Shown: positions 17,978-27,344, counted from the stretch's first letter. The stretch: 64,000 nt of DNA from Streptomyces caniferus (GCF_009811555.1 NZ_BLIN01000002.1:248001-312000); one strand, 5' to 3'. Made by a program: numbers and translations. Notes: a model not told the origin generated them from the sequence alone.

Positions 17978-19621
17978 TCACTCCACGCCGATGAGCAGCG
18001 GCGCGGCATGCTGGCCGCCGTCGTAGACGACCGTGTCCACGGCGAGATGGCGCTCGCGGACATACCCCTCCAGCCGCTCGCCGAGCCCGTCGGGCACCTG
18101 GGCGCCGAGGACCAGGGTCACCATCTCCCCGCCCGCGGACAGCATCCGGTCGAGCACGGTCATCGCGGTGCCGGTGAGGTCGGAGCCGATCACCGCGACA
18201 TCGCCGTCGATCAGGCCGAGGACGTCCCCGGCCTGGCAGACGCCCGCCATCGTCCACGACTGCCGCTCGGCGAGGGCCAGCTCGGCGTAACGGGTGGCGC
18301 CCGCGGCCGCGGTCATCGCGACCACGTCCTCGTCGAAGCTGCGGCCCGGTTCGTGCACGGCCAGCGCGGCGAGGCCCTGGACGGCGGAGCGGGTGGGGAT
18401 GAGCGCGACCCGTACGCCTTCGGTGCGGGCCTCCTCGGCGGCGGCCGCCGCGGTGTGCCGCAGGTCGGCGTCGTTCGGCAGCAGCATCACCTCGCGGGCG
18501 TGCGCCTGCCGGATCGCCTGCACCAGTTCGCCGCTGGCGGGCGGCTCTCCGGGCCGCACCGCGACGGCGGTCGCGCCGGCCTGTGTGCACAGTCCCGCGA
18601 GCCCGGCGCCCGGCACCACCGCGACCACGGCCCGCGCCGTCATCTCCGGCTCCTTGGCGCGGGCCCCGCCGAAGTGCGTGATCCGGATCCGGTACGGGCG
18701 GCCCGCCTCGATGCCCGCCTCCACGGCGGCGCCCGCGTCGTCGACATGGACGTGGACGTTCCACAGGCCGTCCCCGCCGACCACCACCAGGGAGTCGCCG
18801 AGCCCGTCGAGCCGGGCCCGCAGCTGCCGCACGGCGGCGTCGTCGGCCTCCAGCAGGTAGATCACCTCGAAGGCAGGCCCCTTCGGGTCCCCGCCACCGG
18901 CCGCCGCCACCCGGCCGACGGCCTCGCAGCCGGCCGCTTCGGGGAGCGGGGCGTCGGCCCGTACGGCGACCGGTGCCGCCGAGGCCTCCCCGGACAGCAC
19001 ATCGGCGAGCGCGCCCAGCAGCGCGACGAGCCCGCACCCGCCGGCGTCCACGACACCGGCCCGGCCCAGGACCGCGAGCTGTCCGGGGGTCTCCTGCAGG
19101 GCGGCGCGGGCGCCTTCGTGGGCGGCGCGGGCGACCTCGGCGGCCCCGGCGTCCTCGCCCGCGGCCCGCTCCGCGGCATCCGCGGCGGCGGTCGCCACCG
19201 TCAGGACGGTCCCCTCCACGGGGTGGGCGACGGCCTCGTAGGTCGACGCGGCGGCCCGGCGCAGTGCCTGCCGCAGGGCGCCGGCGGAGCCGTCGGTGGC
19301 GGCCAGTACCTCGGTCATCCCGCGCAGCATCTGGGCCACGATCGTCCCGGAGTTGCCGCGGGCCCCGATGAGGGCGCCGTGTGCCATGGCGCCGATGGCG
19401 TCGGCGAGGCGGGGTGCGGTACCGGCCGAGGCGTGCCCGTCGAAGGCGGCCTCGACCGCGCGGGCGGCCGATTCGAGGGTCAGGTAGAGGTTGGTGCCGG
19501 TGTCGCCGTCGGCCACCGGATAGACGTTGATCGCGTCGATCCGCTCGCGTTCCCGTCCGAGCGCCTCCAGAGCCAGCCCGCACCAGGAGCGGACCGCGGC
19601 GGCGTCGAGCGGGTACGGCAC
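17978..19621 (-). CDS. DAK2-domain (FakA/YloV-like) kinase subunit
   Basis: 547 residues. Members contain an N-terminal DhaL/DAK2 nucleotide-binding domain and a C-terminal DegV-related half; in Firmicutes the homolog FakA phosphorylates fatty acids held by FakB. Here NVYPVADGDTGTNLYLTL and GARGNSGTI are the ATP/Mg-binding motifs, and a second glycine-rich GVVDAGGCGLV closes the domain. The C-terminal half (from about residue 240) carries the predicted acyl-binding fold. GTG at 19621 has GGAGG five bases upstream. No DegV/FakB partner is in this window. The neighbour recG follows after 76 bp, and rpmB is divergent. Confidence 0.85.
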   Translation of the reverse strand: MPYPLDAAAVRSWCGLALEALGRERERIDAINVYPVADGDTGTNLYLTLESAARAVEAAFDGHASAGTAPRLADAIGAMAHGALIGARGNSGTIVAQMLRGMTEVLAATDGSAGALRQALRRAAASTYEAVAHPVEGTVLTVATAAADAAERAAGEDAGAAEVARAAHEGARAALQETPGQLAVLGRAGVVDAGGCGLVALLGALADVLSGEASAAPVAVRADAPLPEAAGCEAVGRVAAAGGGDPKGPAFEVIYLLEADDAAVRQLRARLDGLGDSLVVVGGDGLWNVHVHVDDAGAAVEAGIEAGRPYRIRITHFGGARAKEPEMTARAVVAVVPGAGLAGLCTQAGATAVAVRPGEPPASGELVQAIRQAHAREVMLLPNDADLRHTAAAAAEEARTEGVRVALIPTRSAVQGLAALAVHEPGRSFDEDVVAMTAAAGATRYAELALAERQSWTMAGVCQAGDVLGLIDGDVAVIGSDLTGTAMTVLDRMLSAGGEMVTLVLGAQVPDGLGERLEGYVRERHLAVDTVVYDGGQHAAPLLIGVE

Positions 19622-19747
19622 GTCGTCCTCCTGGGTCACGGGATGCACCGCACAGTAGCCGCGCTGCGGGGGCGGGGCCGGGGCGGGGGCCCTGGGGTGC
19701 GTGGTAGTTTCGTTCTACGGGAGCGGTCGTTGTATGCTGCTCCGGTT

Positions 19748-19765
19748 GCCCGATGAAAATCGGGC
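19748..19765 (+). promoter_or_regulatory. Perfect hairpin with GAAA loop in the rpmB leader
   Basis: GCCCGAT and ATCGGGC flank the tetraloop GAAA about 90 bases before the rpmB start. A TATGCT sequence at 19733-19738 could be the -10 element just upstream, so the hairpin may lie very near the 5' end of the L28 mRNA and stabilise or regulate it. A protein-binding leader is possible but not shown. Confidence 0.4.
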
Positions 19766-19852
19766 CATTCCTCTCCTGACGGTGCCGGTAGGGCAATGCA
19801 CTCGGCTCGTCGGGATTCACCGTAAGTGCATCTGAAGTCTTTGGAGTGACCC

Positions 19853-20038
19853 GTGGCTGCCAACTGCGACGTCTGCGGCAAGGGGCCGGGCTTCGGCAAG
19901 AGTGTCTCGCACTCGCATCGCCGTACCAACCGTCGTTGGAACCCCAACATCCAGACGGTGCGTGCAGTGATCGGGCGCACGCCGAAGCGGCTGAACGCCT
20001 GCACCTCGTGCATCAAGGCCGGCAAGGTCTCGCGCTGA
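19853..20038 (+). CDS. rpmB: 50S ribosomal protein L28
   Basis: 61 residues. [21 protein letters not shown] and the conserved RRWNPNIQ are typical. Cysteine pairs at residues 5/8 and near 50/53 (CTSC) show the zinc-binding form; Streptomyces usually also has a cysteine-free copy induced by zinc limitation, not in this window. The start is the GTG at 19853 after GGAG. Confidence 0.96.
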   Translation: MAANCDVCGKGPGFGKSVSHSHRRTNRRWNPNIQTVRAVIGRTPKRLNACTSCIKAGKVSR

Positions 20039-20073
20039 CGCCTTAGCCGTAGCGCAGCCCAGCCGGTTGCTCG

Positions 20074-20108
20074 AGAAGCCGGTCCACCTTCGTGGTGGGC
20101 CGGCTTCT
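20074..20108 (+). terminator. Terminator of rpmB
   Basis: AGAAGCCGGTCCACC pairs with GGTGGGCCGGCTTCT (one G-U) around a TTCG-type loop, starting 36 bases after the rpmB stop. No strong T-run follows, as usual in this GC-rich genus. Confidence 0.75.
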
Positions 20109-20170
20109 GCCTTTCCCGGGGCCGGGCACGGTAGCGGCCCCGCCCGGCCGGGGGGCCGCGGTGCGCGCGG

Positions 20171-20989
20171 TCAGTGCGTGCCGCGCCAGCGCCAGCCGTG
20201 GTCCACGGGACCGATGCCCGCGCCCAGCCGGAAGCCGGCCGCGAGGGCTCCGGTGACGTAGTCCTTCGCCGCCGCCGCGGCCTGCGGGACGGTGTCCCCC
20301 TTGGCGAGCTGCGCGGCGAGCGCGCTGGCGAGGGTGCAGCCGGTGCCGTGGGTGTGCCGGTTGTCGTGGCGCGGGGCGCGCAGCCAGTGCTCCTCGGTGC
20401 CGTCGGTGAGCAGGTCGACGGCGCCGCCTTCGCCTCCGGCGGGCCCGGCCGTGAGATGGCCTCCCTTGATGAGCGCCCAGCGCGGGCCGAAGTCCAGGAT
20501 CGCGGCGGCCGCCCGCCGCATATCGGCCTCCTCCTCGACGCGGACACCGGTCAGCTGGGCGACCTCGTCCAGGTTGGGGGTGGCGACGGTGGCGGTCGGC
20601 AGCAGCACGGTGCGGACCGCGTCCAGGGCACTGGCGGCGAGCAGCGCGTCGCCGTGCTTGGAGACGCCTACCGGGTCGATGACGACCGGTGCCCGCACTC
20701 CGGCGAGCAGTTCGGCGACGGTCTCGACGAGTTCGGCCGAGGAGAGCATCCCGGTCTTCACCGCCTGCACGCCGATGTCGTCGACGACGCTGCGGAACTG
20801 GGCCCGTACGGCCTCGGCCGGCAGCTCCCACGCGCCCTGCACGCCCAGGGAGTTCTGGGCGGTGACGGCGGTGAGCACGCTCATGCCATGGGTGCCGAGC
20901 GCCAGCATCGTCTTCAGGTCGGCCTGGATGCCCGCGCCGCCGCCGGAGTCGGACCCGGCGACGGTCAGGACGCGTGGAGGTATGTGCAT
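20171..20989 (-). CDS. thiD: Bifunctional hydroxymethylpyrimidine kinase/phosphomethylpyrimidine kinase
   Basis: 272 residues, ribokinase fold. Phosphorylates HMP to HMP-P and HMP-PP for thiamine synthesis. [20 protein letters not shown] is the N-terminal substrate/ATP signature, [15 protein letters not shown] the middle motif, and [16 protein letters not shown] the anion-hole region with catalytic aspartate replaced by the GTGC motif typical of ThiD. ATG at 20989. It lies 77 bp downstream of thiL on the same strand, so two steps of thiamine diphosphate formation are coupled. Confidence 0.94.
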   Translation of the reverse strand: MHIPPRVLTVAGSDSGGGAGIQADLKTMLALGTHGMSVLTAVTAQNSLGVQGAWELPAEAVRAQFRSVVDDIGVQAVKTGMLSSAELVETVAELLAGVRAPVVIDPVGVSKHGDALLAASALDAVRTVLLPTATVATPNLDEVAQLTGVRVEEEADMRRAAAAILDFGPRWALIKGGHLTAGPAGGEGGAVDLLTDGTEEHWLRAPRHDNRHTHGTGCTLASALAAQLAKGDTVPQAAAAAKDYVTGALAAGFRLGAGIGPVDHGWRWRGTH

Positions 20990-21066
20990 ACCGCCGAATC
21001 TACTCGGCGGCGCCCCGCGGCCCCGCGGGGCGCCCGTACCGGCGCCGCCGATGGCCCGCGACAGGC

Positions 21067-22035
21067 CTATTCGGCGTCCCCGTTGTCGCCGAAGTGGTCC
21101 CAGCCGGCCTTCACCCAGGGAGCGCCGTCCACCGTCACCTGCGGCAGCGCGGAGGGGTGGAGGACCTCGCCGATGACCTTCCAGCGGGCCGGCAGCTTCA
21201 CATCGGGCGGGAAGGTGGCCACGATCGCGTGGTCCTCGCCCCCGTTGAGCACCCACTGCATCGGGTCCACGCCCACGGCCGTGCCGATGTCGGACATCTG
21301 TGACGGGATGTCGATACCGGCGGAGCGCAGATCGATCCGGACCTTGCTGGCCTCGGCGATGTGCCCGAGATCGGCGACGAGTCCGTCGCTGACGTCCGTC
21401 ATGGCGGTGGCGCCGAGTCCGGCGGCCGCCGGTCCCGCGTGGTACGGCGGTTCGGGGCGGCGGTGGGCCTCCACGAAGGCGCGCGGCGAGCGGAACCCGC
21501 GGGAGAGGACGGCATGACCGGCGGCGGACCAGCCGAGCCAGCCGGTCACCGCGACCACGTCGCCGGGCTGGGCGCCGGCCCGGGTGACCGGTTCCTGGTT
21601 GCGCAGATCGCCGAGCGCCGTGATGGCGACGGTGATGGTGTCGCCGCGGACCACGTCCCCGCCGACGACCGCGGCGCCCGCCACCTGGCACTCGTCGCGC
21701 AGTCCGTCCATCAGCTCGGTCGGCCAGGTCGCGGGGAGCTCCGCGGGCACGACCAGGCCGAGCAGGATCGCCGTGGGCACCGCGCCCATCGCCGCGATGT
21801 CGGCGAGGTTCTGCGCGGCGGCCTTGCGGCCGACGTCGTAGGCGGTGGACCAGTCGCGCCTGAAGTGCCGGCCCTCCAGGAGGATGTCGGTGCTGGCGAC
21901 CACCCTCCGGTCCGGCGCGGTGACCACCGCGGCGTCGTCACCCGGCCCGATCCGTACGGCCGGAGTGGTGGTGAGCCGGGAGGTGAGCTCCCTGATCAGC
22001 CCGAACTCCCCCAGCTCGCCCACGGTGCCCTTCAT
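21067..22035 (-). CDS. thiL: Thiamine-monophosphate kinase
   Basis: 322 residues, PurM-like fold. Phosphorylates thiamine phosphate to thiamine diphosphate. Marks are [12 protein letters not shown] at the N terminus, [34 protein letters not shown], and [16 protein letters not shown] 22035 is chosen because GGAAGGG lies nine bases upstream; upstream extension to 22164 is not supported. No TPP riboswitch is evident upstream of thiL or thiD. Confidence 0.94.
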   Translation of the reverse strand: MKGTVGELGEFGLIRELTSRLTTTPAVRIGPGDDAAVVTAPDRRVVASTDILLEGRHFRRDWSTAYDVGRKAAAQNLADIAAMGAVPTAILLGLVVPAELPATWPTELMDGLRDECQVAGAAVVGGDVVRGDTITVAITALGDLRNQEPVTRAGAQPGDVVAVTGWLGWSAAGHAVLSRGFRSPRAFVEAHRRPEPPYHAGPAAAGLGATAMTDVSDGLVADLGHIAEASKVRIDLRSAGIDIPSQMSDIGTAVGVDPMQWVLNGGEDHAIVATFPPDVKLPARWKVIGEVLHPSALPQVTVDGAPWVKAGWDHFGDNGDAE

Positions 22036-22193
22036 GCTGTTGCCCTTCCCATGTGTACGGACGGTCCGTACGTGGCTGACGACTGTGCCGCACTTGCCGA
22101 GTTCACCGCGCGGGTCTCCCCGCTCCGCACGGTGACGCGGTACCGTGGCGTCCCTTCTTCCCACATGATCCTCGTAGCCGCCCTGGAGGTTCC

Positions 22194-22427
22194 GTGGTAC
22201 AGGCCTACATCCTGATCCAGACCGAGGTCGGCAAGGCCTCGGCGGTCGCCGAGGTGATCTCCACGATCCGTGGTGTGCTGCAGGCCGAGGACGTGACCGG
22301 TCCCTATGACGTCATCGTGCGCGCACAGGCCGACACGGTCGACGAGCTGGGCCGCATGGTGGTCGCGAAAGTCCAGCAAGTGGAAGGCATCACGCGCACC
22401 CTTACCTGCCCGGTCGTCCATCTCTAG
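22194..22427 (+). CDS. Stand-alone Lrp/AsnC ligand-binding (RAM) domain protein
   Basis: 77 residues from GTG 22194 with GGAGG upstream. It is only the effector-binding half of Lrp/AsnC regulators: VQAYILIQTEVGKA begins the beta-alpha-beta-beta-alpha-beta fold, and TGPYDVIVRAQADTVDELG is the ligand-binding turn. There is no helix-turn-helix. Such RAM-only proteins can bind amino acids and may mix with full-length Lrp proteins. It is divergent from thiL and followed 21 bp later by a lipoprotein gene. Confidence 0.88.
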   Translation: MVQAYILIQTEVGKASAVAEVISTIRGVLQAEDVTGPYDVIVRAQADTVDELGRMVVAKVQQVEGITRTLTCPVVHL

Positions 22428-22448
22428 CTCCCCCGTATCCTCGGCCGG

Positions 22449-22925
22449 GTGATCTCTACGCGCCGCCGGCACCTGGCCCTCCCGGTGCTCACCGTGCTGT
22501 TCGCCGCGGTGAGCTGTTCCTCCGAAGACGTGGCCGTGCCCTCCCCCAAGGGCGAAGCGGTGCGGTACTGCAAGGCGCTCCACAAGGAGTTGCCGCAGAC
22601 CGTGGACGGGCTGAAGCGGGGTACCCCCGAGCCCGTCTCCGACTTCACTGCCATATGGGGCGATCCTGCCGTGAAACTGCGCTGCGGGGTGCCGAAGCCC
22701 GACGTCCTGACGTACGGGAGTGAACATTACAACCCCGGCGCCGACGCGGCGGAAGTCAACGGGGTCGAATGGCTCTTCCAGAAGCAGGACGACGGCTATC
22801 GCTTCACGACGGTGCTGCGGAAGGCCTACGTCGAGGTCACCGTTCCCCGGAAGTACGCCCCCGAGGTCGATGTGCTCACCGATCTCGGGGGCGCCGTGAA
22901 GAAGACGGTTCCCGCCGGGGTCTAG
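22449..22925 (+). CDS. DUF3515 lipoprotein
   Basis: 158 residues. N terminus has three arginines, a hydrophobic stretch and a lipobox ending VSCSS near Cys23, so it should be exported and lipid-anchored. The mature part contains two or more conserved cysteines (YCKAL, LRCGVP) and WLFQ motifs of the actinobacterial DUF3515 family, whose function is unknown. It probably forms a unit with the RAM-domain gene and converges on ddl, with a hairpin between. Confidence 0.83.
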   Translation: MISTRRRHLALPVLTVLFAAVSCSSEDVAVPSPKGEAVRYCKALHKELPQTVDGLKRGTPEPVSDFTAIWGDPAVKLRCGVPKPDVLTYGSEHYNPGADAAEVNGVEWLFQKQDDGYRFTTVLRKAYVEVTVPRKYAPEVDVLTDLGGAVKKTVPAGV

Positions 22926-22947
22926 GGGGTGTCGTTCGGACACCCCC
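22924..22947. terminator. Bidirectional terminator
   Basis: AGGGGGTGTC and GACACCCCCT enclose GTTCG. The stem starts at the stop codon of the DUF3515 gene and lies about 50 bp from the end of convergent ddl. Confidence 0.85.
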
Positions 22948-22998
22948 TGGATCCGGACCCGCGCGAGGGCCGCAGCGGCCCCCGGGGCGGGCGGTGGC

Positions 22999-24135
22999 TC
23001 AGCGCAGTCCCGTGGAGCGCTGCAGCGCGGCCTGCAGGAGCCGGTCGATCAGCTCGGGGTAGCTCACGCCGCTCTCCTGCCACATCCGCGGGTACATCGA
23101 GATGGGCGTGAAGCCGGGGAGCGTATTGATCTCGTTGATCACGAACTCGCCGTTGTCCTGCAGGAAGAAGTCCGCGCGCACCAGGCCCTCGCAGGACGCC
23201 GCCTCGAAGGCCGCGACGGCCAGCTCCTGGACCTTCGCGGTCTGCTCGGCGGTCAGCGGCGCCGGCACGATCCCGTCGGCCGAGTCGATGTACTTGGCCT
23301 CGAAGTCGTAGAAGTCGTGCGCGGTGACCGGCGGGATCTCGGCCGGCACGCTGGCCCGCGGGCCGTCCTCGAACTCCAGCACCCCGCACTCGATCTCGCG
23401 GCCGCGCAGCAGCGACTCCACGAGGATCTTGGGGTCGTGCCGACGGGCCTCCTCGATCGCCTCGTCCAGGCCGCCGAGGCCGTCGACCTTGGTGATGCCC
23501 ATGGACGAACCGGCCCGGGCGGGCTTCACGAAGAGCGGCCAGCCGTGCTCACCGGCGAAGTCCACGATCTTCCTGCGGGCCGCTGCAGGATCCTTTTCCC
23601 ACTCGCGGGGGCGGATGACCTCGTACGGGCCGACCGGCAGCCCGAAGGAGGTGAACACCCGCTTCATGTAGTCCTTGTCCTGGCCGACGGCGGAGGCGAG
23701 CACGCCCGAGCCGACGTAGGGCACACCGGAGAGCTCCAGCAGGCCCTGCAGGGTGCCGTCCTCGCCGTAGGGGCCGTGCAGGACGGGGAAGACGACGTCG
23801 ACCTCGCCCAGCGCCTTGGGGACCGAGCCCGGCTCGCTGTAGACGACCTCGCGGTTGGTGGGGTCGACCGGGAGCACCACGCCGCCCTCGGTGGACTCGG
23901 CGAGCGCGGCCACGGTGGGCAGCTGCCGGTCCGTGATGGCCATCCGCTCGGGGTCGTCGGCGGTCAGCGCCCAGCGGCCGTCGGTGGTGATGCCGATGGG
24001 CAGCACGTCGTACTTCTCACGGTCGATGGCGCGCAGCACGGCGCCGGCCGTGAGCACGGAGATCGCGTGCTCGGAGCTGCGGCCGCCGAACACGACGGCG
24101 ACGCGGGGCTTGTGTGGGGAGGTCTCGCTGCTCAT
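22999..24135 (-). CDS. ddl: D-alanine--D-alanine ligase
   Basis: 378 residues, ATP-grasp enzyme making D-Ala-D-Ala for peptidoglycan. VVFGGRSSEHAISVLTA is the N-terminal loop, VFPVLHGPYGEDGTLQGLLE the substrate region, FVKPARAGSSMGI the ATP-grasp lid, and FVINEINTLPGFTPISMYP the Mg/D-Ala site. The Tyr-Gly-style DdlA motif pattern fits a D-Ala (not D-Lac) ligase, but specificity was not tested here. It follows gpsA with 140 bp between. Confidence 0.94.
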   Translation of the reverse strand: MSSETSPHKPRVAVVFGGRSSEHAISVLTAGAVLRAIDREKYDVLPIGITTDGRWALTADDPERMAITDRQLPTVAALAESTEGGVVLPVDPTNREVVYSEPGSVPKALGEVDVVFPVLHGPYGEDGTLQGLLELSGVPYVGSGVLASAVGQDKDYMKRVFTSFGLPVGPYEVIRPREWEKDPAAARRKIVDFAGEHGWPLFVKPARAGSSMGITKVDGLGGLDEAIEEARRHDPKILVESLLRGREIECGVLEFEDGPRASVPAEIPPVTAHDFYDFEAKYIDSADGIVPAPLTAEQTAKVQELAVAAFEAASCEGLVRADFFLQDNGEFVINEINTLPGFTPISMYPRMWQESGVSYPELIDRLLQAALQRSTGLR

Positions 24136-24275
24136 ATCGGCTTGAGGGTACCTGCTGACCGGCGCGGAGTCAGTGCTGCGGCGGCCGTTGGTGGCGTCGC
24201 GCCCAGGCCCGACGGGGCGCCGGGGGCCATGCCCCCGGCGGAACGGTGCCGGGCGCGGACGCTCCGGCTCCGGTT

Positions 24276-25277
24276 TCAGTGCCGTTCGGACTTGGCGGTG
24301 CGCGACATCAGCTCCTTGAGGGCGACCATCGGCTGCTTGCCCTCGTGGACGATCTCCACGACCGTCTCGGTGAGCGGCATGTCGACGCCGTGCCTGCGGG
24401 CCAGATCCAGTACGGATTCGCAGGACTTGACGCCCTCGGCGGTCTGCTTGGTGACCGCGATGGTCTCCTCCAGCGACATTCCGCGGCCGAGGTTGGTGCC
24501 GAAGGTGTTGTTGCGCGACAGCGGCGAGGAGCAGGTGGCGACGAGGTCGCCCATGCCGGCCAGCCCGGCGAAGGTGTGCGCGTCGGCGCCCATGGCGAGG
24601 CCGAGCCGGGTGGTCTCGGCCAGCCCCCGGGTGATCAGGGACGCCTTGGCGTTGTCGCCCAGGCCCATGCCGGTGGCGATGCCGACGGCGAGCGCGATGA
24701 CGTTCTTGACCGCACCGCCCAGTTCGCAGCCCACCACGTCGGTGTTGGTGTACGGCCGGAAGTACGGGGTGTGGCAGGCCGTCTGGAAGCGCCGGGCCAC
24801 CTCCTCGTCGGCACAGGCGACGACGGCCGCGGCAGGCTGACGGGCGGCGATCTCCTTGGCGAGGTTGGGGCCGGTCAGCACCGCGACGCGCTCCGCGGGC
24901 ACCTTGGCGACCTCCTCGATGACCTCGCTCATGCGCTTGGCCGTGCCCAGTTCGACGCCCTTCATCAGGGAGACCAGAACCGTGTCGGCGGGCAGCAGGG
25001 GCGCCCATTCGGCGAGGTTGGCACGCAGCGTCTGGGCGGGCACGGCCAGCACGGCGAATTCCGCGCCGCGCGCCGCTTCCGCGGGGTCGGTGGTGGCCCG
25101 TACCGACGCGGGGAGCTCGACCCCCGGCAGATAGTCAGGGTTCGTACGGCCGTTGTTGACGGCGTCGACGAGGGCCGCACGGCGCCCCCACAGGGTCACC
25201 TCGCATCCCGCGTCGGCGAGCACCATCGCGAAGGCGGTACCCCAGGACCCCGTGCCGTAGACGGCGCAGCGCGTCAC
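24276..25277 (-). CDS. gpsA: NAD(P)-dependent glycerol-3-phosphate dehydrogenase
   Basis: 333 residues. Reduces dihydroxyacetone phosphate to sn-glycerol-3-phosphate for phospholipid synthesis. VYGTGSWGTAFA is the Rossmann NAD(P) motif; GPNLAKEI and GGAVKNVIALAVGI hold the substrate-binding lysines; RNNTFGTNLGRG is conserved. GTG start at 25277 overlaps the stop of the upstream acyltransferase as GTGA, coupling synthesis of G3P with an acyltransferase that uses its product. Confidence 0.96.
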   Translation of the reverse strand: MTRCAVYGTGSWGTAFAMVLADAGCEVTLWGRRAALVDAVNNGRTNPDYLPGVELPASVRATTDPAEAARGAEFAVLAVPAQTLRANLAEWAPLLPADTVLVSLMKGVELGTAKRMSEVIEEVAKVPAERVAVLTGPNLAKEIAARQPAAAVVACADEEVARRFQTACHTPYFRPYTNTDVVGCELGGAVKNVIALAVGIATGMGLGDNAKASLITRGLAETTRLGLAMGADAHTFAGLAGMGDLVATCSSPLSRNNTFGTNLGRGMSLEETIAVTKQTAEGVKSCESVLDLARRHGVDMPLTETVVEIVHEGKQPMVALKELMSRTAKSERH

Positions 25278-26140
25278 TTGCTTTCATCCTCCTGTGCCTG
25301 CTGGGTGCTTCGGGCCTGCTGCGGGCCGACGGCCGGTTCCGGGGCCGCGGCGCGCTCCGCGGGGGCCTTGGCCGCAGCGGCGCCCTGGGCCGCCTTGGCG
25401 GCTTCGCGGGCGGCGCGGCGCTCCCGGGCGACCGCCTTGCGCCAGTCGTACGGTTCGGCGGGCGCGGGCTCGCCGCGCAGGCCGGCCAGCTGCTCGGTGA
25501 CCGCGGCCATGATGACGTCGGTGACGACGCGCAGCACCTCGGCGGTCGGTTCCTGGCCGTAGTACGCGCTCAGGTCGACCGGCGGCCCCGCCTTCACCCG
25601 CAGCGTCTTGCGCGGGAAGAGGCGGAGCTTCTTCTCCGTGGCGTACGGCGGCATGGCGTCGTTGGCGCCCCACTGCGCGACGGGAATGACCGGCGCCTTC
25701 GTCAGCAACGCCACCCGGGCGGCACCGGTCTTGCCCTGCATGGGCCACAGCTCGGGGTCGCGGGTGAGGGTGCCCTCGGGGTAGAAGGCGACGCATTCGC
25801 CCTTGTCGATGGCGCTGACGGCGGCGCGGAAGGCGTTGGCGGCGTCGGTGGTTTCCCGGTACACGGGGATCTGGCCGGTGCCGCGCATCATCAGGCCGAC
25901 AAAGCCGCTCTTGAAGAGCCCGGCCTTGGCGAGGAATCGCGGGACCCGCCCGGTGTTGTACTGATAGTGCGCATAGGAGAGCGGGTCGAGATACGAGTTG
26001 TGGTTGACCGCGGTGATAAATCCGCCGTCGGCCGGAATGTGCTCCATTCCCTGCCAGTCCCGCCTGAACAGAACCAAGAGCGGCGGTTTGCAGATGACCG
26101 CGGCCAAGCGGTACCAGAAGCCGATTCTGCGGCGGGACAC
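25274..26140 (-). CDS. 1-acyl-sn-glycerol-3-phosphate acyltransferase (PlsC-like)
   Basis: 288 residues from GTG 26140 (AAGGAGGG upstream). The N-terminal amphipathic/hydrophobic segment suggests peripheral membrane attachment. NHNSYLD is the catalytic HX4D-type motif and FYPEGTLTRD the phosphate-binding motif of the PlsC family. The C-terminal 60 residues are Ala/Arg/Glu-rich and probably disordered. Four-base overlap with gpsA supports a phospholipid-synthesis operon. Acyl acceptor specificity (lysophosphatidate or another lysolipid) cannot be told. Confidence 0.9.
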   Translation of the reverse strand: MSRRRIGFWYRLAAVICKPPLLVLFRRDWQGMEHIPADGGFITAVNHNSYLDPLSYAHYQYNTGRVPRFLAKAGLFKSGFVGLMMRGTGQIPVYRETTDAANAFRAAVSAIDKGECVAFYPEGTLTRDPELWPMQGKTGAARVALLTKAPVIPVAQWGANDAMPPYATEKKLRLFPRKTLRVKAGPPVDLSAYYGQEPTAEVLRVVTDVIMAAVTEQLAGLRGEPAPAEPYDWRKAVARERRAAREAAKAAQGAAAAKAPAERAAAPEPAVGPQQARSTQQAQEDESK

Positions 26141-26265
26141 TGGGACACCCTCCTTGTGGGACCTGCAAAGCTGCTGCGAGCCGGCAGCCGCACAAGTGTC
26201 GCCCCAGGTACCCGCTATGTCGAGGACACCGTAACCCCGACGCTCCCGGAGAGCGGCGGCAGCAG

Positions 26266-27018
26266 GTGACAATGGCGCCGATGCGAAGAGACGGAGCAGA
26301 GGGCGAAGCAGAGGCGGCCTGGAGCCTGGTGGTGCCGCTGAAACCGCTGGTGCGGGCCAAGAGCAGGCTCTCCCGGGCCGCGGGGGAGGACGTCCGGCCC
26401 CGACTGGCCCTCGCCTTCGCCCTGGATACCGTGACAGCGGCGCTGGCCTGCAAGGACGTCCGGGATGTGTCGGTTGTCACGGACGACCGGCTGGCAGGTG
26501 AGCGGCTGGCGGCGCTGGGAGCGCGCATCCTGCCCGACACACCGGCCGACGGCCTCAACGCGGCACTGGCCCACGGAGCACGCGCGGTCCGGGCGCGTCG
26601 CCCGGGCGCGCCGGTCGCCGCGCTGAACGCCGACCTTCCCGCGCTGCGCCCGGCCGAACTGGAACTGGTGCTCCATTCCGCTTCGCAATTCCCCCGTGCA
26701 TTTCTCGCGGATGCGTCGGATTTCGGGACAACACTTCTGACCGCGACTTCCGGAGTGGAATTGGAACCGGCATTCGGAGGTCCGTCCCGGGCCCGTCACC
26801 TGGCATCCGGCGCACGGGAGATCACCGCGACCGGGGTGCCCTCGGTCCGCCGGGACGTGGACACCGGCGAGGATCTGCTGGCCGCGCTGGCGCTGGGCGT
26901 GGGCCCGCACACGGCGCTGCAGGCGCCGTATCTGGCGGGTGGGGCAGCGACGGGCACCGGCCCCCAGGACGGCTCGCAGCGGCGGCTGCCGCCGCAGGTC
27001 AGAGCGTCTGGAGCGTGA
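26266..27018 (+). CDS. cofC: Phosphoenolpyruvate/2-phospholactate guanylyltransferase (CofC/FbiD)
   Basis: About 250 residues, nucleotidyltransferase fold. In actinobacteria FbiD transfers GMP from GTP to phosphoenolpyruvate, starting coenzyme F420 assembly. WSLVVPLKPLVRAKSRLS is the N-terminal GTP site; VVTDDRLAG, LNADLPAL (metal-binding Asp) and DFGTTLLTA are family motifs. The start is GTG 26266; ATGs at 26272 and 26281 are alternatives. The stop lies within the 3' end of a convergent small gene (20-bp overlap). Synteny with M. tuberculosis Rv2983 (beside gpsA) supports the call. Confidence 0.9.
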   Translation: MTMAPMRRDGAEGEAEAAWSLVVPLKPLVRAKSRLSRAAGEDVRPRLALAFALDTVTAALACKDVRDVSVVTDDRLAGERLAALGARILPDTPADGLNAALAHGARAVRARRPGAPVAALNADLPALRPAELELVLHSASQFPRAFLADASDFGTTLLTATSGVELEPAFGGPSRARHLASGAREITATGVPSVRRDVDTGEDLLAALALGVGPHTALQAPYLAGGAATGTGPQDGSQRRLPPQVRASGA

Positions 27019-27202
27019 TCAGGTCGATCCGCCGGTCGTCGCCTTCGCCGGTGACGTCGATTCGGACCCGCTGACCGGGCCGCAGCAGCAACAGGCCGCC
27101 GGCGTCGAAGGCCGCCGCGTCGAAGGGCAGCGGGGTGCCGTCGTCCAGCAGCACGCTGCCGGAGCGGGTCTCGGAGTCGTACGTATACGCGGTGGCCTGC
27201 AT
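26999..27202 (-). CDS. Small OB-fold-like (cold-shock-type) conserved protein
   Basis: 67 residues. The pattern GSVLLDDGTPLPFDAAAF then LLLLRPGQRVRIDV looks like a short beta-barrel of the cold-shock/S1 kind, with the DDGTPLPFD strand in place of the RNP motif, so nucleic acid binding is only a guess. Shine-Dalgarno is weak. The last 20 bp overlap the convergent cofC gene tail to tail. I know it only as a conserved actinobacterial hypothetical protein. Confidence 0.72.
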   Translation of the reverse strand: MQATAYTYDSETRSGSVLLDDGTPLPFDAAAFDAGGLLLLRPGQRVRIDVTGEGDDRRIDLITLQTL

Positions 27203-27289
27203 GGGAGAGAGCCTAGACGAGCACGTCGTGGGCCCCTTCGCCCGCCCGCACCCCGGGACGGGGCACCTGGCGGACCCCGAACGCACCGC

Positions 27290-27319
27290 GGGCCGGGCTC
27301 CCCGAAGGGAGACCGGCCC
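27290..27319 (-). terminator. Terminator of hupS
   Basis: GGGCCGG and CCGGCCC enclose an inner CTCCC/GGGAG stem with a GAA loop. It begins 26 bases after the hupS stop (minus strand). Confidence 0.7.
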
Positions 27320-27344
27320 GACGCGTGGCGTCGCCGCTGCTGAA

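Noticed and set aside
15670..17994. 774-codon plus-strand frame opposite recG
   Set aside because: Antisense of recG including the intein; His/Val/Gly-rich composition typical of such shadows.
20990..22190. Possible TPP riboswitch near thiD/thiL
   Set aside because: No CTGAGA-type or other conserved TPP riboswitch core was found in either upstream region.
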